The position numbers and the translations under genes are program-made. This document shows, in pieces, positions 9,630 through 17,356 of a DNA stretch of 31,145 nt. The notes beneath the pieces were generated by a model, which was not told the origin of the DNA, did no database searches, and saw nothing but the letters and a program-made list of their open reading frames with translations. The stretch comes from Methylococcaceae bacterium (lineage in GTDB: Bacteria; Pseudomonadota; Gammaproteobacteria; Methylococcales; Methylomonadaceae): contig CANNLO010000014.1 in the NCBI GenBank assembly GCA_947505055.1, forward strand, positions 1-31,145, in the 5' to 3' direction. Positions within the stretch are counted from its first letter, which is position 1. The number at the start of each line of letters is the position of its first letter.

Positions 9630-10046
9630 TTAATGGGGACTTTTCATTTCCAAGGTTCTGCCTTCACCTTCAGGAACCAATTTTATAACCCAATCCGGTT
9701 CCGGTAAAAAGCCTTTGCCCATCTCAGGCCATTCAATGAAGCAGACACAATCCTGGTCAAAATAATCTCTTATGCCTATCCATTCAAGCTCTTCCGGATC
9801 AACGACACGGTACAAGTCAAAATGAAATATCTTGCGGCCAGCTATCGTATATTCCTCAACAAGCGTGTAAGTCGGACTTTTAACTGCTCCTATATAACCT
9901 GCTGCCCGGAGAAAACCTCTGACCAAGGTGGTTTTGCCTGCACCAAGCTCCCCATGCAAAAATATCAGACCATTGTTCGGCAACTCGGCCCAAAGCTTGG
10001 CGCCATACTGTTCTGTCGCTTCCGTGTCACTTAAATATATTTTCAT
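9630..10046 (-). CDS. tsaE: tRNA threonylcarbamoyladenosine biosynthesis ATPase TsaE
   Basis: TsaE is the small ATPase that works with TsaB and TsaD to put the threonylcarbamoyl group on A37 of ANN-decoding tRNAs. The 138-residue protein has a Walker A motif GELGAGKT at residues 32-39, followed by SPTYTLVEEY and the HFDLYR motif, all standard for the family. The ATG overlaps the nnrDE stop in a TAATG arrangement, which indicates translational coupling. The gene lies 88 bases upstream of the amidase start. Length and motifs are normal and the assignment is secure. TsaB and TsaD are not in this window. Confidence 0.97.
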   Translation of the reverse strand: MKIYLSDTEATEQYGAKLWAELPNNGLIFLHGELGAGKTTLVRGFLRAAGYIGAVKSPTYTLVEEYTIAGRKIFHFDLYRVVDPEELEWIGIRDYFDQDCVCFIEWPEMGKGFLPEPDWVIKLVPEGEGRTLEMKSPH

Positions 10047-11533
10047 TAATTCACCAATTGTCTTAAATAAGGCATTAAATCACTGGCCAACAAACCTCTT
10101 TCACCGTCCTCTGCTACAGCTATATCAGCCGCCAAACCGTGAATATAAACACCTTGTTGCGCTGCTTCCTGCAGAGATAAACCCTGAGCCAGTAATCCAC
10201 CAAGCACACCAGCCAACACATCTCCCATGCCACCGGAAGCCATACCAGGATTACCGGTACTGGAAATTGCGATGTGCTGTTCGGTTGCAATTAAAGTTCC
10301 CGCACCTTTAAGAATGGCAACACCGCCAAAATCAGCTTGAATAGCCGAAACAGCCATAAAACGATCCTGCTGAACTTCAGCCGTGGAGCAATTTAAGAGC
10401 CGGGCCGCTTCTCCGGGATGTGGCGTTAAAAGCCAATCACCGTTCATTGTGGGTCTGGATGCCAATAAATTTAATCCATCAGCATCGATGACCAATATTT
10501 TCCCTGAATTAATGGCGATATTAAATAACATATCTGCCCAAGCACTTTGCCCAAGGCCCGGTCCAACTACAACGACATCGACTTTTGCCAGTAATATTGA
10601 CAACTGCTCAGCCGTTTCCACGCCATGGCACATCAATTCTGGTCTGTTCTGATTCATAAACCCGGCATGTTCGCTCCGAGTTGCCATACTGACCAAACCT
10701 GCGCCAACCCTCAGTGCCGCTTCACCGGCTAACTTAGCGGCCCCCGAATAACCAAGCTCACCCCCGACAATTAATACATGACCACACTTACCCTTATGAT
10801 CACATCGGTGACGTCGAAGCAACTGATTTCTTACTACTCGGACCGCAGATGTATTAATACCTTCAAACACCGCATCAGGCACACCTAATTTTGCATAATT
10901 TATGGTTCCGCAATATTCCGCAGCTAGCCCGGTAAAAAGCCCTTGTTTCAAGCCAATAAACGTCATTGTAAAAGCCGCTTTTACCGCACAGCCCATTATA
11001 TTCCCAGTATCGGCATTTAAACCGGAAGGAATATCAACGGCAACAACCGGTGAAGTGTGTCTGTTCATAAGCTGAATAGCTTCAGCGTATAAACCGGTTA
11101 CCGGTCTATCCAGACCGGTACCTAGCAGAGCATCAACAATAACATCCGCATTAAATGAGTCATCTACATTAAACGCCCTGACTAAACCTTTAGCTGCAGT
11201 GTATTTATTATAAGCAGTCATAGCATCGCCAACCAACTTCACAGGATTGGAAACCGCATAGACGCAAACCTTCAGACCAGCGTCCAGTGCCAAGTCCGCA
11301 ACAATATAACCATCACCCGCATTGTTCCCGGAACCACAGAAAACTGCCAAAGATTCGGCATCCGGCCAATTATCAATAATACATTGGTAAATCTCCTGCC
11401 CTGCTCTGGTCATCAAAACAAAACCGGGGATGCCGTATTCTTCAATTGCAAGGCGGTCCAATTCTCTAACCTGGGCTGCACGATAAAGATTTACAGGTAA
11501 ATTTTGCATCAGGACTTTATAAACAACACTCAT
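10046..11533 (-). CDS. nnr: Bifunctional NAD(P)H-hydrate repair enzyme (epimerase plus ADP-dependent dehydratase)
   Basis: It repairs hydrated NAD(P)H. The N-terminal YjeF_N epimerase interconverts the R and S hydrates, and the C-terminal kinase-like domain dehydrates the S form using ADP. The 495 residues match the fused bacterial form (YjeF). The N-terminal domain (about 1-220) shows FCGSGNNAGDGYIVA and VDIPSGLNADTG. The C-terminal domain (about 230-495) shows VVGPGLGQ, LTPHPGEAARLL and the nucleotide-binding NPGMASGGMGDVLAG. The start could be this ATG or the ATG eight codons further in; neither has a clear Shine-Dalgarno sequence. It is the first gene of nnr-tsaE-amiC, divergent from queG, as in many relatives. 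Confidence 0.96.
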   Translation of the reverse strand: MSVVYKVLMQNLPVNLYRAAQVRELDRLAIEEYGIPGFVLMTRAGQEIYQCIIDNWPDAESLAVFCGSGNNAGDGYIVADLALDAGLKVCVYAVSNPVKLVGDAMTAYNKYTAAKGLVRAFNVDDSFNADVIVDALLGTGLDRPVTGLYAEAIQLMNRHTSPVVAVDIPSGLNADTGNIMGCAVKAAFTMTFIGLKQGLFTGLAAEYCGTINYAKLGVPDAVFEGINTSAVRVVRNQLLRRHRCDHKGKCGHVLIVGGELGYSGAAKLAGEAALRVGAGLVSMATRSEHAGFMNQNRPELMCHGVETAEQLSILLAKVDVVVVGPGLGQSAWADMLFNIAINSGKILVIDADGLNLLASRPTMNGDWLLTPHPGEAARLLNCSTAEVQQDRFMAVSAIQADFGGVAILKGAGTLIATEQHIAISSTGNPGMASGGMGDVLAGVLGGLLAQGLSLQEAAQQGVYIHGLAADIAVAEDGERGLLASDLMPYLRQLVN

Positions 11534-11589
11534 AAATAGTAATTTAAAACGTACAATATCGTTGGGTTCATCGTGTCTTGCTGGTGATT

Positions 11590-11608
11590 ATTCAATCTAA
11601 AATTGAAT
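11590..11608. repeat. Inverted repeat in the nnr / queG divergent promoter region
   Basis: A perfect 7-bp inverted repeat (attcaat with attgaat) is separated by 5 bases. It lies in the 155-bp gap between two divergent genes. It could be an operator half-site pair, but AT-rich repeats of this size also arise by chance. Confidence 0.35.
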
Positions 11609-11688
11609 GTGTATTTATAAATCATTATAGATGGGTTATTTTAATCACATTCTTTACTTCTTAATTTAATTTATTCAGACAGTCGGCT

Positions 11689-12759
11689 ATGGACACAAGC
11701 GAGCAAGCAATGGCCGAACTGGCTTTACAAATCAAGCACTGGGGACAAGAGCTGGGCTTTCAGCAAGTTGGCATCACCGACACCGATTTACCGGAAGCCG
11801 AAGCCCATCTGCATAACTGGCTGGCCAAGGGTTATCACGGTGAAATGGATTATATGCATCGTCATGGCCTTAAACGCAGTAGACCAGAGTTATTACATAC
11901 GGGAACTCTGCGGGTTATTTCTGTTCGCCTGGATTACCAGTCTGAAACTGGTTCCAAGATGAATCAAAATCTGACTGACCCAACATTTGCCTATATTTCC
12001 CGCTATGCATTGGGTCGTGATTATCACAAACTGATGCGCAATCGCCTGCAAAAACTGGCTGATAAAATTCATGTTGAAGTTGATGATCTGAAACTTGGTT
12101 CTATGCGGGCTTTTGTTGACAGCGCTCCAGTTCTTGAAAAAGCCCTGGCAGAAAAAGCCGGGCTCGGCTGGATAGGCAAACATTCCAATGTTATTAATCG
12201 CAAAGCCGGCTCATGGTTTTTTCTTGGCGAGTTATTCACAAACTTGCCGCTACCAGTCGACACTCCTGCTACCGCCCACTGTGGCGAATGTGTCGCCTGC
12301 CTGGATGTATGCCCGACCCAGGCCATTGTTGCTCCCTATCAGGTCGACGCCCGACGTTGCGTATCCTACTTAACTATTGAACTATACGGTTCAATTCCTG
12401 AAAATTTAAGGCCACTGATCGGCAACCGTATTTATGGTTGCGACGACTGCCAGCTTATTTGTCCATGGAACCGATTTGCCAAAATGAGTGGAGAGCAGGA
12501 TTTCAGCCCCCGTCACCGACTGAATGCCCAACAATTGCTCGACGTATTTTCTTGGGATGAAACAACGTTTCTGGCAAAAACCGAAGGCTCGGCAATCCGA
12601 AGAATCGGTCATCATCGCTGGCTTAGAAATATCGCTGTGGCTTTGGGTAATTCCCCCAAATCCGCACTTATTAATGATGCCTTAAATTCCAAGCTTTCTC
12701 ATGAGGCAGAAACAGTTAGAGAGCATGTGCAATGGGCTTTAGCAAGTCAGAACAAGTAA
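11689..12759 (+). CDS. queG: Epoxyqueuosine reductase QueG
   Basis: QueG is the cobalamin-dependent iron-sulfur enzyme that reduces epoxyqueuosine to queuosine in tRNA, the last step of the pathway. The 356-residue protein has two 4Fe-4S binding sets. The first is CGECVACLDVCP, with cysteines at 198, 201, 204 and 208. The second is CDDCQLICPWN, with cysteines at 251, 254 and 258; the two sets share ligands through the fold. The N-terminal cobalamin-binding region contains GYHGEMDYM, and the ARYALGRDYH-like segment reads SRYALGRDYHK here. The C-terminal part corresponds to the HEAT-like tail. It is divergent from nnr, a common arrangement. The Shine-Dalgarno sequence is weak but the N-terminus fits the family. 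Confidence 0.96.
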   Translation: MDTSEQAMAELALQIKHWGQELGFQQVGITDTDLPEAEAHLHNWLAKGYHGEMDYMHRHGLKRSRPELLHTGTLRVISVRLDYQSETGSKMNQNLTDPTFAYISRYALGRDYHKLMRNRLQKLADKIHVEVDDLKLGSMRAFVDSAPVLEKALAEKAGLGWIGKHSNVINRKAGSWFFLGELFTNLPLPVDTPATAHCGECVACLDVCPTQAIVAPYQVDARRCVSYLTIELYGSIPENLRPLIGNRIYGCDDCQLICPWNRFAKMSGEQDFSPRHRLNAQQLLDVFSWDETTFLAKTEGSAIRRIGHHRWLRNIAVALGNSPKSALINDALNSKLSHEAETVREHVQWALASQNK

Positions 12760-12788
12760 CTTTTTCTTATCACTAACAAGCTAACACT

Positions 12789-13631
12789 ATGAATCTCTCA
12801 CTTCTGACACTTAACTTACACACCTATCAACAACATCCAAGACATTGTTGCTTTGACACGATGCACCAACATGAACGTGAGGTACACATCATTGCCGAAG
12901 CTATCGCTCACTTAAATATCGATGTTATTTGTTTTCAGGAAGTTGGCGAACACATGCATGATCCCATTATGCATCCCTATGGTGAATCCCCTTCCAATAT
13001 GGCGTTTCGTATTTGTAACAAATTACGCCAATGGGGACTTTGGTATCATATTCACCAGGACTGGAGCCATATTGGCTTTGATCGTTGGCGGGAAGGAACA
13101 GCCATTATGAGCCGCTATCCAATGCAGCATAATTATTCGGCTTATGTTTCAATGGATCATCGAAAAGACAATTATATGTCACGTAATATCACTGTTTCGT
13201 GCATTGATGTTCCCTGGTTCGGACTATTACATATCGCAAATGTTCATTTGAGTTGGGGGCATCATGGCTTTTATGAGGAATATAATAATCTCAAAAAACT
13301 GATTTATTCGCGCTTACATTTTGGTGTCAGAGGCGATTTAATGGTTGGCGATTTTAATGCCCCAGCGGGTGAACATACTTATAACCATATTGTCCGACAC
13401 GGGGAATATGTCGATCAATTCCATGAACTACACCCCCACCGCTTTTATGAACCCAGTTATCGTGGACAAATTGATGGCAGGAAAAATTCCCCGCCAACCC
13501 GTATTGACCATATTTTTAAACGCAATGGCAATCCCATGAAAATCACTTCGATGGATATTATTTTTAACGATGAATTCTATCCGACTGTTTCCGATCATTT
13601 TGGCTATTTGGCACGCTTCGAGTTGTTTTGA
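12789..13631 (+). CDS. Endonuclease/exonuclease/phosphatase-family protein
   Basis: A 280-residue metal-dependent phosphoesterase of the EEP (DNase I-like) fold. Visible motifs in order are LTLNLHTYQ with Asn9, CFQEVGE with the metal-binding Glu51, GTAIMSRYP, VGDFNAP with Asp188 and Asn190, RIDHIF, and SDHFG with Asp269 and the catalytic His270. All the expected catalytic residues are present, so it should be active. The fold serves DNA repair nucleases, sphingomyelinases and other phosphodiesterases, and the substrate cannot be chosen from sequence. There is no signal peptide, so it is probably cytoplasmic. It follows queG by 29 bases and precedes srkA by about 70, so the three may be co-transcribed. 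Confidence 0.88.
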   Translation: MNLSLLTLNLHTYQQHPRHCCFDTMHQHEREVHIIAEAIAHLNIDVICFQEVGEHMHDPIMHPYGESPSNMAFRICNKLRQWGLWYHIHQDWSHIGFDRWREGTAIMSRYPMQHNYSAYVSMDHRKDNYMSRNITVSCIDVPWFGLLHIANVHLSWGHHGFYEEYNNLKKLIYSRLHFGVRGDLMVGDFNAPAGEHTYNHIVRHGEYVDQFHELHPHRFYEPSYRGQIDGRKNSPPTRIDHIFKRNGNPMKITSMDIIFNDEFYPTVSDHFGYLARFELF

Positions 13632-13703
13632 CTATGACCTTAAATATGTAACAGATATGTAATTATAAGTTTCCATATGCAGTTTGAGGTTACAATAATC
13701 TCC

Positions 13704-14693
13704 ATGAACAAAAATCTAACTCCATTTTCAGCCCTGACACCGGATATCATTTTTAATGCGCTTGATAGCATTGGCTTGTCCGGCGACGGTCGTTTACTGG
13801 CACTTAACAGTTATGAAAACCGTGTTTACCAAGTTGGCTTGACAGATTCCAGCTATAAGGTAACCAAATTTTACCGACCAGAGCGCTGGTCAACTGCCGC
13901 CATTCTTGAAGAGCACGACTTTGTTCAGGAATTATTTGACGCTGAACTACCCGTAGTTCCCGCCCTGCACTTTGGTGACAAGCAATCCTTAATTCATTCA
14001 GATGGTTTTCGCTTTTCGGTATTTCCACGTCAAGGTGGCCGTGTGCCGGAGCTTGAAGGACGAGACAAGCTCGAATGGATGGGCCGGCTTATTGGCCGTA
14101 TTCATGCCATTGGTGCATTGAAGAAATTTAAGGAGCGCCCAACGCTCGATATCGTTAGCTTCGGTGATGAACCCAGAGCTTATCTTCTGGCTAATAATTT
14201 TCTGCCAACTGATCTACTTGAACCGTACCTTACCGTTACCGAACATGCGTTGGAAGGTGTTAGGCGTTGTTTTGAACGTGCCGGAAAAGTAAATAACTTA
14301 CGCTTACACGGTGACTGTTATCCGGGCAATATTTTGTGGACAGATGAAGGCCCGCATTTTGTTGATTTTGATGACAGCCGAATGGGACCTGCCATACAGG
14401 ATCTATGGATGCTACTGTCTGGAGACCGAGTTGAAATGACTGTGCAATTAGGGCATTTACTAAATGGTTACAGAACTTTTTATGATTTTGATACATGTGA
14501 ACTGCATCTGATCGAAGCTCTACGCACTTTACGATTGATTCATTATTCTGCCTGGATTGCCAGACGCTGGGATGATCCCGCATTTCCGATGGCATTTCCC
14601 TGGTTTGATACACCACGTTACTGGCAGGATAGAATTATTGAGTTACGCGAACAAATCGCCTTAATGAACGAAGGCCCTCTAGAACTGGGTTAA
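13704..14693 (+). CDS. srkA: Stress response kinase A (YihE-type)
   Basis: SrkA is a cytoplasmic Ser/Thr kinase with an APH-like fold, linked in E. coli to protection from stress-induced death. I start it at the ATG at 13704 (329 residues), which fits the E. coli length. An in-frame ATG at 13677 would add nine residues and has no better ribosome site. Diagnostic segments are [20 protein letters not shown] with the ATP-binding Lys, the catalytic [14 protein letters not shown], and the metal-binding [20 protein letters not shown]. The C-terminal [16 protein letters not shown] is also typical. The stop codon overlaps that of rnhB on the other strand by three of four bases (TTAA). Confidence 0.94.
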   Translation: MNKNLTPFSALTPDIIFNALDSIGLSGDGRLLALNSYENRVYQVGLTDSSYKVTKFYRPERWSTAAILEEHDFVQELFDAELPVVPALHFGDKQSLIHSDGFRFSVFPRQGGRVPELEGRDKLEWMGRLIGRIHAIGALKKFKERPTLDIVSFGDEPRAYLLANNFLPTDLLEPYLTVTEHALEGVRRCFERAGKVNNLRLHGDCYPGNILWTDEGPHFVDFDDSRMGPAIQDLWMLLSGDRVEMTVQLGHLLNGYRTFYDFDTCELHLIEALRTLRLIHYSAWIARRWDDPAFPMAFPWFDTPRYWQDRIIELREQIALMNEGPLELG

Positions 14694-15277
14694 AGCTTCA
14701 TCAACAGGGTTTTTACAGGATTGAACGTTTTCCTGTGTATCGCTAAAAAACCAAATCGTTCAATTTCAGCCAAATGCTGCTTGGTTCCGTAGCCTTTATG
14801 TTGTTCAAACGAAAAATCAGGATAATTGTTACTATACTCAACCATCAATTTATCCCGCTCAACTTTAGCCAATATTGAAGCCGCACTGATTGCCTGAACT
14901 TTACTGTCACCCTTTACAATGGCCTGGGCGGGCATAGTCAAAACAGGGAGACGGTTACCATCAATTAACACCTCATCCGGCTGAATCCCCAAACTCGTTA
15001 CTGCTCTTTGCATGGCAAGAAGGGTTGCCTGCAAAATATTGAGTTGATCAATCTCTTCAACACTGGCTTGTGCAATTGACCAGCTTAAAGCTCTTTCTTT
15101 AATCAGGATATAGAGACTGTCGCGTTTACTGGGACTCAGGATTTTAGAATCAGCAAGACCCGCTATTGGTCTTGACGGATCGAGAATGACGGATGCAGCA
15201 AAGACTGGACCTGCCAAAGGGCCGCGACCGGCTTCGTCAACACCGGCAACTCTGGAGGCTTGTATATATTCATTCAT
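14690..15277 (-). CDS. rnhB: Ribonuclease HII
   Basis: RNase HII cuts 5' of ribonucleotides embedded in DNA and starts ribonucleotide excision repair. The 195-residue protein carries the family signature [19 protein letters not shown] with catalytic Asp14 and Glu15, a third acidic residue in VLIDGNRLP, and a later acidic residue in the AKVERDKLM segment. Length is normal. It is the last gene of the minus-strand envelope cluster; in E. coli rnhB also follows lpxA-lpxB, but lpxB is absent here, with only 87 bases to lpxA. It ends convergent with srkA, sharing a TTAA stop overlap. Confidence 0.97.
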   Translation of the reverse strand: MNEYIQASRVAGVDEAGRGPLAGPVFAASVILDPSRPIAGLADSKILSPSKRDSLYILIKERALSWSIAQASVEEIDQLNILQATLLAMQRAVTSLGIQPDEVLIDGNRLPVLTMPAQAIVKGDSKVQAISAASILAKVERDKLMVEYSNNYPDFSFEQHKGYGTKQHLAEIERFGFLAIHRKTFNPVKTLLMKL

Positions 15278-15364
15278 TATAAAAAATTGGACTTACAGTC
15301 GGAAATAGGTGCAGCTTATCTACGAAAAGCAAGCTAAACAAGCAATGCTTATTAACAAAAACAC

Positions 15365-16135
15365 CTACCGCAATATGCCCCGGTTTACATTGCGTAAAAA
15401 ACTGACCATATCTGATAACTCTTTACTTTCACCGGCAAGATCTTCCATCTGATCAATCGCATCTTCAAGGCGCAGATTATTTTTATAAATGATCTTGTAG
15501 GCTTTTCTGATTAATCTGATGTCTTCAGGTGAGATGCCATTTCGCTCCATACCCACTGAATTGATGCCGTGTGGACGTGTCGGTTTGCCACCAACCATCA
15601 CAAAAGGCGGAATGTCCTGAGTGATCGCGCTACCCATTGCTGCAAAACTATACTGGCCAATTTGGGTAAACTGATGAACCAGTGTAAATCCGCCTAAAAT
15701 AGCATGACTGTGTAAATGCACATGACCCGCCAAAGAAGCACCATTGGCCATAATCACATGATTACCAATAATGCAGTCATGGGCGACATGAGTGTAGGCC
15801 ATAAACAGGTTATCACTGCCGATTTTGGTCAGACTCCGATCTTGCTTGGTCCCTCTGTGCATAGAGGTATATTCGCGAATCGTGTTTCGATCGCCAATAT
15901 CAAGTCGGGTTATCTCGGCAGCATATTTCTTATCTTGGGGATCTTCTCCAATAGACGTGAATTGGTAAATGTGATTGTCTTTACCAATGGTAGTAGGCCC
16001 TTTGATAACGACATGAGATCCTATAACCGTCCCAGAACCAATTTTTACATCAGGACCAATAACAGAAAAAGGCCCGATGGAAACGTCCTCGGCCAGTTCA
16101 GCTTTACTATCGACTATCGCGGTTGAATCAATCAA
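15365..16135 (-). CDS. lpxA: UDP-N-acetylglucosamine O-acyltransferase LpxA
   Basis: LpxA carries out the first step of lipid A synthesis, moving a beta-hydroxyacyl chain from ACP to the 3-OH of UDP-GlcNAc. It is built from left-handed beta-helix hexapeptide repeats (for example VSIGPF, VIGPDV, KIGSGT, VIGSHV) and ends in a helical C-terminal domain. The catalytic His is in the VAHDCIIG segment at residue 119 in my numbering. I favour a TTG start at 16135, two bases after the fabZ stop, because it gives a family-like M-I-D-S-T-A N-terminus and 256 residues. An ATG at 16159 overlapping fabZ by 22 bases is the alternative and adds eight residues. lpxD and lpxB, the usual partners, are not adjacent. 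Confidence 0.95.
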   Translation of the reverse strand: MIDSTAIVDSKAELAEDVSIGPFSVIGPDVKIGSGTVIGSHVVIKGPTTIGKDNHIYQFTSIGEDPQDKKYAAEITRLDIGDRNTIREYTSMHRGTKQDRSLTKIGSDNLFMAYTHVAHDCIIGNHVIMANGASLAGHVHLHSHAILGGFTLVHQFTQIGQYSFAAMGSAITQDIPPFVMVGGKPTRPHGINSVGMERNGISPEDIRLIRKAYKIIYKNNLRLEDAIDQMEDLAGESKELSDMVSFLRNVNRGILR

Positions 16136-16137
16136 AA

Positions 16138-16581
16138 CTAATTTACCACGGCTGCACATCTGATTTCGGCGCTCGCAACAAATTCACCATCCACTTCGGC
16201 GCGACATTCAAAAGCCCAGATATTCCGTTTGCTTTTAACGAATTTTGCTTCCAGCATCAATTGATCGCCGGGTACCACAGGTCTTTTAAATTTGGCCTTA
16301 TCAATCCCAACCAGATAATAAATCATTCCGGCCAATTCATCCCCAGCTGTTTCTGAGGCCAATAAACCGGTAGCTTGAGCCAAGGCTTCCAAGATTAACA
16401 CACCTGGCATAATGGGCTTTTGTGGGAAATGTCCCTGGAAAAACGGCTCGTTATAAGTCACGTTTTTCACTCCCAGCAATCTAACACCAGGCTCACACTC
16501 AATAACTTTATCAACCAACAAAAAAGGATAACGATGTGGTAAAAATTCTTGAATTTGTAGAATATCTAGCGTAATGGACAT
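16138..16581 (-). CDS. fabZ: (3R)-hydroxyacyl-ACP dehydratase FabZ
   Basis: FabZ dehydrates beta-hydroxyacyl-ACP in type II fatty-acid elongation and so competes with LpxA for the same acyl-ACP pool, which explains their pairing. The 147-residue hot-dog-fold protein shows [13 protein letters not shown], the catalytic His51 in [12 protein letters not shown], and Glu65 in LEALAQ. Length is normal. The gene lies two bases ahead of the preferred lpxA start, so the two are translationally close. Upstream there are 177 bases without an ORF before skp, where E. coli has lpxD. Confidence 0.97.
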   Translation of the reverse strand: MSITLDILQIQEFLPHRYPFLLVDKVIECEPGVRLLGVKNVTYNEPFFQGHFPQKPIMPGVLILEALAQATGLLASETAGDELAGMIYYLVGIDKAKFKRPVVPGDQLMLEAKFVKSKRNIWAFECRAEVDGEFVASAEIRCAAVVN

Positions 16582-16758
16582 ATTTGGGTGCTTATTATAA
16601 TAAAGTGAGTAACCATAAAACCTCTGAAATTCATTGTAAATAAAATAACTTTTTAAAATTTAGTCACATCTGATTTACAGCGAAGCTGAGTTTTATAATT
16701 CCCGCTTTGTGATTAGTGGTAGAAAAATTGATAATTTAGCGAATAAATCCTTGTGCAA

Positions 16759-17259
16759 TTATTCCGGTATGGTTGACAACTTTTGTTGAACCTGACTGGT
16801 GACATCAATTTTTTCGCTGGAATAAATAACGCCATCGGTAAGTAATAAATCAAAACTTTGATCTTTGGCTATTTCACGAATAGCTTCAACAATTCGACGT
16901 TGTAATTTCCCTAATTCTTCATTTCGACGAGCATTAAAATCTTCGCTGAACTCTTGCTGAGCCCTTTTAGCATCCCGTTTTTTATTCAAAATATCTTTTT
17001 CCAGGTTAGCTCGGGCGGATTCACCCATCACTGCGGCATCTTTAGCTATTTTTTCATCAAGACTCTGAATTTCTTTTTGCTGGGCAACTAATTGTTTATC
17101 TCTAGGCGAAAACTCCAGTTCCAAGCGTTTTTTTGCTTTTTCTGCCTGTGGTGCTTTCTCGAGAACGGCAGGAATGTTAACAAAGCCAATCTTCAAATCA
17201 GCATAACTGACGTTTGCAGCAAGCAACAAGCCTAAAAATAAAGCAATTTTGATTTTCAT
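16759..17259 (-). CDS. skp: Periplasmic chaperone Skp (OmpH family)
   Basis: Skp is the periplasmic holdase that binds unfolded outer-membrane proteins and brings them to the BAM complex. The 166-residue protein has a clear signal peptide (KIK, then a leucine-rich run, ending in ANVSYA near residue 20). The mature part starts with LKIGFVNIPAVLEKAPQ, typical of OmpH. A long charged helix pair (about residues 38-130) forms the tentacles, with many Lys, Glu and Gln. The C-terminus returns to a beta segment, LLLTDGVIYSSEKIDVT. It lies 97 bases downstream of bamA, the usual order, and upstream of fabZ. Confidence 0.95.
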   Translation of the reverse strand: MKIKIALFLGLLLAANVSYADLKIGFVNIPAVLEKAPQAEKAKKRLELEFSPRDKQLVAQQKEIQSLDEKIAKDAAVMGESARANLEKDILNKKRDAKRAQQEFSEDFNARRNEELGKLQRRIVEAIREIAKDQSFDLLLTDGVIYSSEKIDVTSQVQQKLSTIPE

Positions 17260-17356
17260 TGTTCAACAGATCTCGAGTGAAATTAATAAAATATTAACTA
17301 TAGGGTTAACTTGTTAAATTATAAATGTTATTTTCCTTAAACAGAAATAACTTATC

